From Comamonadaceae bacterium UBA4962 (GTDB lineage Bacteria; Pseudomonadota; Gammaproteobacteria; Burkholderiales; Burkholderiaceae_C), in NCBI GenBank assembly GCA_002397315.1, contig DHAE01000019.1, forward strand, positions 1 through 34,692: a stretch of 34,692 nucleotides of DNA. Reading direction: 5' to 3'. The notes under the pieces were generated by a model. It was not told the DNA's origin and ran no database searches. It was given only the letters and a program-made list of their open reading frames with translations. Position numbers and translations under genes: made by a program. Positions within the stretch are counted from its first letter, which is position 1. Each line of letters starts with the position of its first letter. Below are positions 22,950-30,668 of this stretch, in pieces.

Positions 22950-24086
22950 TCAGGTGAAGAGGTTCTTCAGCCGGTCCGTCCAGCTCTCGCCGCTGGGCGA
23001 ATGCTTGCCGCCGCCTTTTTTCAGCGAGTCTTCCAGCTCGCGCAGCAGCTTGCGCTGGTGCTCGGTCAGCTTCACGGGCGTCTCCACCACGATGTGGCAG
23101 TAGAGGTCGCCGGGGTAGCTGGCGCGCACGCCCTTGATCCCCTTGCCGCGCAGGCGGAACTGCTTGCCGGCCTGGGTGCCTTCGGGAATGTCGATTGCGG
23201 CCTTGCCCTGCAGCGTCGGCACCTCGATCTCGCCGCCGAGCGCCGCGGTGATGAAACTCACCGGCACCTGGCAGTGCAGGTCGTCGCCGTCGCGCTCGAA
23301 GATGTCGTGCTTCTTGAGGCGGATCTCGATGTAGAGGTCGCCCGGCGGGCCGCCGTTGGTGCCCGGCTCGCCGTTGCCCACGCTGCGGATGCGCATGCCG
23401 TCGTCGATGCCGGCGGGGATCTTCACTTCCAGCGTCTTCTGCTTCTTCACCCGGCCCTGGCCGTGGCAGGTGGTGCAGGGCTCGGGAATGATCTTGCCCG
23501 TGCCGCGGCAGTGCGGGCAGGTCTGCTGCACGCTGAAGAAGCCCTGGCGCATCTGCACCGTGCCCGTGCCCGAGCAGGTGGTGCAGGTCTTGGCGCTGGT
23601 GCCGGGCTTGGCGCCGCTGCCATGGCAGGTCTCGCAGTTCTCCCAGGAGGGAATGCGGATCTGCGCTTCCTTGCCCTTGGCGGCCTCTTCCAGCGTGATC
23701 TCCATCGCGTAGCTGAGGTCGTTGCCGCGGTAGACCTGCCGGCCGCCGCCGGCACCGCGCCGGCCGCCGAACATGTCGCCGAAGATGTCGCCGAAGGCTT
23801 CCGCGAAGCCGCCGAAGCCTTCCGCGCCCGCGCCGCCGGGGCCGCGCATGTTCGGGTCCACGCCGGCATGGCCGAACTGGTCGTAGGCCGCACGCTTCTG
23901 CGGATCGGAGAGCATCTCGTAGGCCTCCTTGGCCTCCTTGAATTTCTCCTCGGCAGGCTTGGCGGCATCACCCTGGTTGCGGTCCGGGTGGTGCTTCATC
24001 GCCAGCTTGCGATAGGCCTTCTTGATCTCGTCGTCCGAGGCGTTCTTCGGAACGCCCAGGACCTCGTAAAAGTCTCTTTTGGACAT
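22950..24086 (-). CDS. dnaJ: Chaperone DnaJ (Hsp40)
   Basis: Co-chaperone that delivers unfolded proteins to DnaK and stimulates its ATPase. The 378-residue protein is complete: J-domain (residues 1-70) with the HPD motif at 33-35, Gly/Phe-rich linker (about 72-120), four CxxCxGxG zinc repeats starting near C151, C168, C190 and C204, then the two beta-sandwich substrate-binding domains and the C-terminal dimerisation part. ATG at 24084-24086. It is the last gene of grpE-dnaK-dnaJ, 108 nt after dnaK across a large hairpin, and is followed by a strong terminator. Confidence 0.98.
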   Translation of the reverse strand: MSKRDFYEVLGVPKNASDDEIKKAYRKLAMKHHPDRNQGDAAKPAEEKFKEAKEAYEMLSDPQKRAAYDQFGHAGVDPNMRGPGGAGAEGFGGFAEAFGDIFGDMFGGRRGAGGGRQVYRGNDLSYAMEITLEEAAKGKEAQIRIPSWENCETCHGSGAKPGTSAKTCTTCSGTGTVQMRQGFFSVQQTCPHCRGTGKIIPEPCTTCHGQGRVKKQKTLEVKIPAGIDDGMRIRSVGNGEPGTNGGPPGDLYIEIRLKKHDIFERDGDDLHCQVPVSFITAALGGEIEVPTLQGKAAIDIPEGTQAGKQFRLRGKGIKGVRASYPGDLYCHIVVETPVKLTEHQRKLLRELEDSLKKGGGKHSPSGESWTDRLKNLFT

Positions 24087-24115
24087 GGTGTTTCCGGGTC
24101 CGTTGGGAACAGGAA

Positions 24116-24151
24116 CGCCGCGCTGGCCCTGGGGAAGGGCCCGGCGCGGCG
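24116..24151 (-). other. Stable hairpin between dnaK and dnaJ
   Basis: CGCCGCGC (24116-24123) pairs with GCGCGGCG (24144-24151), and inside it GGCCCT (24125-24130) pairs with AGGGCC (24136-24141), giving 14 base pairs interrupted by a 1/2-nt internal loop and closed by a 5-nt loop. No T run follows, so it is not a standard terminator. It may act in mRNA processing, stability, or partial attenuation between dnaK and dnaJ. Confidence 0.6.
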
Positions 24152-24194
24152 GCTATGGAAGGCACGCGCTCCGGGTCGGTGCGCGCGGCTCGGG

Positions 24195-26162
<1,968 letters not shown>

Positions 26163-26204
26163 GTTTTTCTCCGAGATTCTTGAAGGATTTGGATAGCCAG
26201 TAAC

Positions 26205-26213
26205 TGTGGATAA
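26205..26213 (-). promoter_or_regulatory. Perfect DnaA-box sequence between grpE and dnaK
   Basis: TTATCCACA on the minus strand, identical to the consensus high-affinity DnaA box, in the grpE-dnaK gap. A single site could be chance or could bind DnaA; no cluster of boxes or AT-rich unwinding region is next to it, so this is not an origin. Confidence 0.45.
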
Positions 26214-26286
26214 CTTGTCCGGCTTCAAGCCGCCTGCGCCGGGATTTTCGTGTTCCGCGGCGCGCGGCAGGTGCCGGAGCGGCGCG

Positions 26287-26856
26287 TCACTTCGGTGCCG
26301 CCACCGTGACCAGGGCCGGGCGCAGCACGCGGTCGGCGATGACGTAACCCCGCTGCAGCACGGCCACGACGGTGTTGGCCTCCTGGTCGGCGGGCACCAT
26401 GCTGATGGCCTGGTGCTGGTGGGGGTCGAATTTCTCGCCGGCCGCCGGCTGGATCGCCAGCACCTTGTTGCGCTCGAGCGCCGAGGTGAGCTGGCGCAGC
26501 GTGGCGTCGGTGCCTTCGCGCAACTGGTCGATCGTGGCGTCCTTGATGGCCAGCGCCGCCGTCAGGCTGTCGGCCACGGGCAGCAGGCTCTCGGCGAAGC
26601 TCTCGATGCCGAACTTGCGGGCCTTGGAGACTTCCTCTTCCGCGCGGCGGCGCGCGTTCTCGGCCTCGGCCTTGGCCCGCAGGAACTGGTCGGCGAGGTC
26701 GGCGCTCTTGGCCTTGAGCTCCGCCAGTTCGTTCTGCAGGCGGCCCATCTCGTCCGCCGCGTGCGCGGACATGCTCGCTTCCACGGCTTCGGGGCTGTCG
26801 GACGGAGCCTCCGCCGGAGCGGCGTTCTGGGGGGCTGAATGCTGTTGATCGGACAT
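26287..26856 (-). CDS. grpE: Nucleotide exchange factor GrpE
   Basis: Releases ADP from DnaK to restart its chaperone cycle; works as a dimer. The 189-residue protein has a low-complexity acidic/Ala-rich tail (1-35), a long coiled coil (about 36-95, DEMGRLQNELAELKAKSADLADQFLRAKAEAENARRRAEEEVSKARKFGIESFAESLLPVADSL), and the beta-wing domain with FDPHQHQAISMVPADQEANTVVAVLQRGYVIADRVLRPALVTVA at the C-terminus. ATG at 26854-26856. First gene of the heat-shock operon, divergent from rpsF, with a sigma-32-type promoter about 50 nt upstream. Confidence 0.98.
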   Translation of the reverse strand: MSDQQHSAPQNAAPAEAPSDSPEAVEASMSAHAADEMGRLQNELAELKAKSADLADQFLRAKAEAENARRRAEEEVSKARKFGIESFAESLLPVADSLTAALAIKDATIDQLREGTDATLRQLTSALERNKVLAIQPAAGEKFDPHQHQAISMVPADQEANTVVAVLQRGYVIADRVLRPALVTVAAPK

Positions 26857-26900
26857 GTCGGTTGTTCTGGGGTTGTAGGTGAATGAACGATGACGCACGG

Positions 26901-26929
26901 CACCTGGGTGCAAAGGCAGGGATTTCAAG
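26901..26929 (-). promoter_or_regulatory. Heat-shock (sigma-32) promoter of grpE-dnaK-dnaJ
   Basis: On the minus strand CTTGAAA (26923-26929) is a perfect sigma-32 -35 element; 14 nt downstream stands CCCAGGTG (26901-26908), a partial match to the CCCCATnT -10 element. The position, 45-70 nt before the grpE ATG, and the operon content make this assignment convincing, although the -10 half is imperfect. Confidence 0.7.
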
Positions 26930-26997
26930 CGAAGTCCCGCCATATTCCGGCTTCTGCTGCCCGGGCAGGGCCGGGGCGCGGCGCAGGAGCCCGGGAG

Positions 26998-27027
26998 TGT
27001 ACAAGCCCGCAGGCCTTGCGCTATAAT
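26998..27027 (+). promoter_or_regulatory. Sigma-70 promoter of rpsF operon
   Basis: A perfect TATAAT -10 box at 27022-27027, with TGTACA at 26998-27003 as the best -35 candidate at 18-nt spacing. The start site would be near 27034, giving a leader of about 62 nt before rpsF. Confidence 0.72.
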
Positions 27028-27095
27028 CGCCGGCTTTGCCTTGCCACACTGCTTCACATGACGCGGCGGGTGGCTCATCCCAGAAGGAGAAAAGC

Positions 27096-27473
27096 ATGCG
27101 TCACTACGAAATCATCTTGCTGATCCACCCGGATCAAAGCGAACAGGTTCCAGCCATGCTGGAGCGCTACAAGGGCATGATCACCGCCGGCGGCGGCAAG
27201 ATCCACCGCGTGGAAGACTGGGGCCGCCGTCAGCTGGCCTACATGATCAACAAGCTCGCCAAGGCCCACTACCTCTGCGTGAACATCGAGGCCGACCAGG
27301 CCGTGATGGCCGAACTGGAGCATGCCTTCAAGTTCAACGACGCCGTCCTGCGCCACCTGACCGTGGTGAAGAAGAAGGCCGAGACGGGCGCTTCGTCGAT
27401 GATGAAGACCGTCGAGCGCGAAGAGGCACGCAAGGCCAGCCAGGCCGAGTTCGCCGCTGCCAACGAGCGCTGA
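27096..27473 (+). CDS. rpsF: 30S ribosomal protein S6
   Basis: Component of the small ribosomal subunit platform, binding together with S18. The 125-residue protein begins MRHYEIILLIHPDQSEQVPAMLERY, has the conserved GGKIHRVEDWGRRQLAYMINK stretch and a charged C-terminal tail. AAGGAG at 27084-27089 lies 6 nt before the ATG at 27096 and decides the start against an upstream in-frame ATG. First gene of rpsF-priB-rpsR-rplI. Confidence 0.99.
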   Translation: MRHYEIILLIHPDQSEQVPAMLERYKGMITAGGGKIHRVEDWGRRQLAYMINKLAKAHYLCVNIEADQAVMAELEHAFKFNDAVLRHLTVVKKKAETGASSMMKTVEREEARKASQAEFAAANER

Positions 27474-27495
27474 TCCGACCGCTTCCCCGGGAGCC

Positions 27496-27792
27496 GTGGA
27501 ACCCCGCAACAGCGTGACGCTGACGGCCTGCATCGCGGAGACGAAACCTCTGCGGTACACGCCGGCCGGCCTGCCGGCTTTGGATCTCAAGCTCGAGCAT
27601 GGCTCGAAGCAGTCCGAGGCCGGCGTGCAGCGCGACGTCGCGGCGGTGGTGAGAGCGGTGGCCTTCGGCGCATTGGCCGAACGCCTCGCCCGGCAGGCAC
27701 TGGGCAGCCTCTGGACCTTCCAGGGCTTCCTCGCCACGCCGCGCAACGCCAAGGGTCTGGTGTTCCACGTCCAGGACATTCAACAAGATTAA
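27496..27792 (+). CDS. priB: Primosomal replication protein N (PriB)
   Basis: Single-stranded-DNA-binding OB-fold protein of the replication-restart primosome; helps PriA reload DnaB at stalled forks. The 98-residue protein begins with a GTG codon (27496-27498), then EPRNSVTLTACIAETKPLRYTPAGLPALDLKLEHGSKQ, and ends FLATPRNAKGLVFHVQDIQQD, fitting the PriB family. A CGGGAG sequence upstream supports the GTG. It sits between rpsF and rpsR, the standard place in beta- and gammaproteobacteria, and near dnaB, its functional partner. Confidence 0.96.
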   Translation: MEPRNSVTLTACIAETKPLRYTPAGLPALDLKLEHGSKQSEAGVQRDVAAVVRAVAFGALAERLARQALGSLWTFQGFLATPRNAKGLVFHVQDIQQD

Positions 27793-27811
27793 TTTTCAAG
27801 AGGCTTCCCAA

Positions 27812-28093
27812 ATGGCCACGTTCAAGAAATTCAACAAGGACAAGCGTCCGAAGCGCAACACCCAGTCGCTGCTGTTCAAGCGCAAGCGCTTCTGCCGTTT
27901 CACCGTCGCCGGCGTCGAGGAAATCGACTACAAGGATGTCGACACGCTGCGTGACTTCATCGCCGAAAACGGCAAGATCATCCCCGCGCGCCTGACCGGC
28001 ACGCGCGCCATCTACCAGCGTCAGCTGAACACCGCCATCAAGCGCGCGCGCTTCCTGGCCCTGGTGCCCTACAGCGACCAGCACAAGATCTGA
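27812..28093 (+). CDS. rpsR: 30S ribosomal protein S18
   Basis: Small-subunit protein that pairs with S6. The 93-residue protein has the typical core FKRKRFCRFTVAGVEEIDYKDVDTLRDFIAENGKIIPARLTGTRAIYQRQLNTAIKRARFLALVPY. The N-terminus MATFKKFNKDKRPKRNTQSLL is slightly longer and more basic than in E. coli, as usual for this group. ATG at 27812, 19 nt after priB; its stop region contains the GAGGAG ribosome site of rplI. Confidence 0.99.
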   Translation: MATFKKFNKDKRPKRNTQSLLFKRKRFCRFTVAGVEEIDYKDVDTLRDFIAENGKIIPARLTGTRAIYQRQLNTAIKRARFLALVPYSDQHKI

Positions 28094-28105
28094 GGAGCAA
28101 GAGCC

Positions 28106-28558
28106 ATGCAAATCATCCTGCTCGACAAAGTGGTCAACCTCGGCAACCTGGGCGAAATCGTCAAGGTCAAGGACGGCTACGCACGCAACTTCCTGATCCC
28201 CTCGGGCCGCGCACGCCGCGCCACCGAAGCCAACAAGGCCGAGTTCGAAGCCAAGCGCGCCGAACTCGAAAAGGCTGCCGCCGCCAAGCTGGCTGAAGCC
28301 CAGGCCCAAGGCGAAAAGCTCGGCGGCACGACCGTCAAGCTGACCCAGAAGGCTGGCGTGGACGGCCGCCTGTTCGGCTCCGTCACCAACCACGACATCG
28401 CCGAAGAGCTGAACAAGCAAGGCTACCAGGTCGCCAAGTCGCAGGTCCGCCTGCCGAACGGTCCGATCAAGACCGTGGGCGACTCCACCGTCAGCGTGGC
28501 CCTGCACACCGACGTGGTGGTGGAAGTCACCGTGTCCGTGTACGGCGAAACCGCCTGA
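28106..28558 (+). CDS. rplI: 50S ribosomal protein L9
   Basis: Large-subunit protein at the base of the L1 stalk, helping to keep reading frame. The 150-residue protein starts MQIILLDKVVNLGNLGEIVKVKDGYARNFLIP, the family signature, followed by the long connecting helix (about residues 41-74) and the C-terminal domain with LFGSVTNHDIAEELNKQG. Ribosome site GAGGAG at 28092-28097, 8 nt before the ATG. Last gene of the operon before a terminator. Confidence 0.99.
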   Translation: MQIILLDKVVNLGNLGEIVKVKDGYARNFLIPSGRARRATEANKAEFEAKRAELEKAAAAKLAEAQAQGEKLGGTTVKLTQKAGVDGRLFGSVTNHDIAEELNKQGYQVAKSQVRLPNGPIKTVGDSTVSVALHTDVVVEVTVSVYGETA

Positions 28559-28611
28559 CGCGACGCAGCGCGCGGAGGGTTTTCTCCCTGCCGCTCGCGC
28601 ATGCTGGCAAA

Positions 28612-28635
28612 GGCCGCCCTCCCGGGCGGCTTTTT
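28612..28635 (+). terminator. Rho-independent terminator after rplI
   Basis: A 7-bp GC stem GCCGCCC (28613-28619) / GGGCGGC (28624-28630) followed by TTTTT (28631-28635), 55 nt after the rplI stop. It closes the ribosomal-protein operon, so dnaB needs its own promoter or read-through. Confidence 0.87.
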
Positions 28636-28687
28636 GCGTTTCTGGCGTGGCATTCCATGCACCGGTCACCCACCGGCTGTGCACGGC

Positions 28688-28696
28688 TTGTCCACA
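28688..28696 (+). promoter_or_regulatory. Near-consensus DnaA-box sequence upstream of dnaB
   Basis: TTGTCCACA differs from the DnaA-box consensus TTATCCACA at one position and lies 67 nt before the dnaB ATG, downstream of the rplI terminator. It may be a DnaA-responsive site in the dnaB promoter region, or chance. Confidence 0.3.
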
Positions 28697-28763
28697 GACT
28701 TGTCCCCTCCGCCCGTCTCCCGTCCGCCCTGCGTAAGGGCTCGGGTGCCAAGGATCGATTGCC

Positions 28764-30185
28764 ATGAGTTCCGACTTTCCTCCCCTCCTCGAGTCCGATT
28801 TCGCGCCCGCCGCCCCGGTCGACCAGGAGGTGGCCCGGCTGCGCGTGCCGCCGCATTCGCTGGAGGCCGAATCCAGCGTGCTCGGCGGGCTGCTGCTCGA
28901 CAACATGGCCTGGGACCGCGTGGGCGACCTGCTGGTGGACGGCGACTTCTACCGGCATGAGCACCAGCTGATCTACGCGGCCATCGGCAAGCTGGTGAAC
29001 GCCAGCAAGCCGGCCGACGTGATCACGGTCTTCGAGGAACTGCAGACCCTGGGCAAGGCCGAGGAGGTGGGCGGGCTGGCCTACCTCAACAGCCTGGCGC
29101 AGTACGTGCCCAGCGCCAGCAACATCCGGCGCTACGCGGAAATCGTGCGCGAGCGCTCGGTGCTGCGCAAGCTGGTCACGGCCAGCGACGAGATCGCCAC
29201 CAATGCCTTCAATCCCAAGGGCAAGACGGTGGAGCGGATCCTGGACGAGGCGGAATCCAAGATCTTCGCCATCGGCGAAGAGGGCTCGCGCATGAAGCAG
29301 GGCTTCCAGTCGCTCGACACGCTGGTGGTCGACCTGCTGGACCAGGTGCAGGAGATGGCGGACAACCCCATGGACGTGACCGGCGTGCCCACCGGCTTCG
29401 CCGACCTGGACCGCATGACCTCCGGCCTGCAGGCCGGCGACATGATCGTGCTGGCCGCGCGTCCCTCGATGGGCAAGACCTCGTTCGCCGTGAACATCGC
29501 CGAGCACGTGGCGCTCAACGAAGGCCTGCCCGTGGCCATCTTCTCGATGGAAATGGGCGCCGCCCAGCTGGCCGTGCGTATCGTGGGCTCGATCGGCCGC
29601 GTGAACCAGGGCAACCTGCGCACCGGCAAGCTCACGGACGAGGAATGGCCGCGCCTCACCGAGGCGATCGAGCGGCTGCGCACCGTGTCGCTGCACATCG
29701 ACGAGACCCCCGGGCTCACGCCGGGCGAGCTGCGCGCCAACGCCCGCCGCCTGGCCCGCCAGTGCGGCAAGCTCGGCCTGATCGTGGTCGACTACCTGCA
29801 GCTCATGAGCGGCTCGGGCTCCGCCAGCGCCGACAACCGGGCCACCGAACTCGGCGAGATCTCGCGGGGCCTGAAGATGCTGGCCAAGGAACTGCAGTGC
29901 CCGGTGATCGCGCTCTCGCAGCTCAACCGCTCGGTGGAGCAGCGCACCGACAAGCGGCCCATGATGTCCGACCTGCGCGAATCCGGCGCCATTGAGCAGG
30001 ATGCGGACATCATCATGTTCATCTACCGCGACGACTACTACAACAAGGACTCCAAGGAGCCCAACGTGGCCGAGGTTATCATCGGCAAGCAGCGGAACGG
30101 CCCCACCGGCACGGTGAAGCTGTTCTTCCAGAAGAATCAAACGCGGTTCGAGAACCTCGCGATGGGGTCGGGCGACGATTTCTGA
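28764..30185 (+). CDS. dnaB: Replicative DNA helicase DnaB
   Basis: Hexameric 5'-3' helicase that opens the replication fork. The 473-residue protein has the N-terminal primase-interaction domain (about 24-125, RVPPHSLEAESSVLGGLLLDN), a linker, and the RecA-like motor with Walker A ARPSMGKTSF (K238), Walker B LIVVDYLQLM, and the DnaB-specific EISRGLKMLAKELQCPVIALSQLNRSVEQR and SGAIEQDADIIMFIYRDDYY. No intein interrupts the Walker motifs. An extra hydrophilic N-terminal tail of about 20 residues is usual for betaproteobacteria. ATG at 28764; it is separated from rplI by a terminator. Confidence 0.99.
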   Translation: MSSDFPPLLESDFAPAAPVDQEVARLRVPPHSLEAESSVLGGLLLDNMAWDRVGDLLVDGDFYRHEHQLIYAAIGKLVNASKPADVITVFEELQTLGKAEEVGGLAYLNSLAQYVPSASNIRRYAEIVRERSVLRKLVTASDEIATNAFNPKGKTVERILDEAESKIFAIGEEGSRMKQGFQSLDTLVVDLLDQVQEMADNPMDVTGVPTGFADLDRMTSGLQAGDMIVLAARPSMGKTSFAVNIAEHVALNEGLPVAIFSMEMGAAQLAVRIVGSIGRVNQGNLRTGKLTDEEWPRLTEAIERLRTVSLHIDETPGLTPGELRANARRLARQCGKLGLIVVDYLQLMSGSGSASADNRATELGEISRGLKMLAKELQCPVIALSQLNRSVEQRTDKRPMMSDLRESGAIEQDADIIMFIYRDDYYNKDSKEPNVAEVIIGKQRNGPTGTVKLFFQKNQTRFENLAMGSGDDF

Positions 30186-30212
30186 GGCCCCGGCGCGCAG
30201 CGCCGCGCCCGA

Positions 30213-30233
30213 CGACCGGCCATGGGCCGATCG
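30213..30233. other. Hairpin in convergent gap after dnaB
   Basis: CGACCGGCC (30213-30221) pairs with GGCCGATCG (30225-30233) with one mismatch and a 3-nt loop; a second small inverted repeat GGCGCG/CGCGCC lies at 30192-30209. There is no T run on either strand. It may help end transcription from dnaB and from the opposite PhoH operon, but that is only positional. Confidence 0.35.
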
Positions 30234-30257
30234 CCGCCTTCGCCTGCCGTGATGGCT

Positions 30258-30665
30258 TCAGTGCCGCGTGGCGAACCACGCGATGCTGCCCAGCAGCACC
30301 ACGCCCAGCACCCCGCAAGTCGCCGCCAGCCGCTGCGCGCCGGTGCGCAGCACGCTCACGGTGGCGACGAGCTGGGCATTTTGCTGGGCCAGCTGTTCGA
30401 TGACCTCCAGCGCCTGGCGCTGCGACTGCTCCAGCGCCTGCACCTGGTCCTCCAGGATGCCGATGCGCTGCAGGGCCATTTCCTGCGCCGACGGGGCGCC
30501 GGATGCGGCGAGGCGGGCGGCTTCTTCTTCCGCCTGCGCCTGCTCGGCCTCCCGCGCGCCACGGCTGCGCAGCAGCCCCTTCGCCGTCTTGATGAGCTGC
30601 GGAGAGGCCTCGATCACCTTGTCCCAAGGGACGAGCTGCAGGGCCGTGATCCAGCTGATCGCCAT
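30258..30665 (-). CDS. Unrecognised coiled-coil membrane protein next to PhoH
   Basis: A 135-residue protein that I cannot assign to a named family. An amphipathic N-terminal part MAISWITALQLVPWDKVIEASPQL (1-24) with a Lys-rich follow-up is succeeded by an Ala/Glu-rich stretch (38-60), a clear heptad coiled coil (about 66-108, LEDQVQALEQSQRQALEVIEQLAQQNAQLVATVSVL), and a single C-terminal transmembrane helix (about 113-131) with only four residues after it. This is the layout of a tail-anchored protein with its coiled coil in the cytoplasm. It begins 3 nt after the phoH stop on the same strand, so the two are probably translated from one message. Codon use looks like its neighbours. Function unknown. 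Confidence 0.8.
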   Translation of the reverse strand: MAISWITALQLVPWDKVIEASPQLIKTAKGLLRSRGAREAEQAQAEEEAARLAASGAPSAQEMALQRIGILEDQVQALEQSQRQALEVIEQLAQQNAQLVATVSVLRTGAQRLAATCGVLGVVLLGSIAWFATRH

Positions 30666-30668
30666 GCG

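Noticed and set aside
20347..23103. 918-codon open frame on the plus strand opposite leuC and the LysR gene
   Set aside because: Antisense shadow; the minus-strand frames encode well-conserved proteins over the same span.
26205..26213. Chromosomal replication origin at the DnaA-box sequence
   Set aside because: Only one perfect box, no AT-rich unwinding element and no dnaA/dnaN/gidA neighbourhood.
26163..26228. Extended dnaK start giving 22 extra N-terminal residues
   Set aside because: DnaK proteins begin with MGKIIGIDLGTT; the ribosome site GGAG is next to the inner ATG, so the upstream frame is untranslated leader.
28527..30140. 537-codon open frame on the minus strand opposite dnaB
   Set aside because: Antisense shadow of dnaB; no recognisable domain and no plausible start context.
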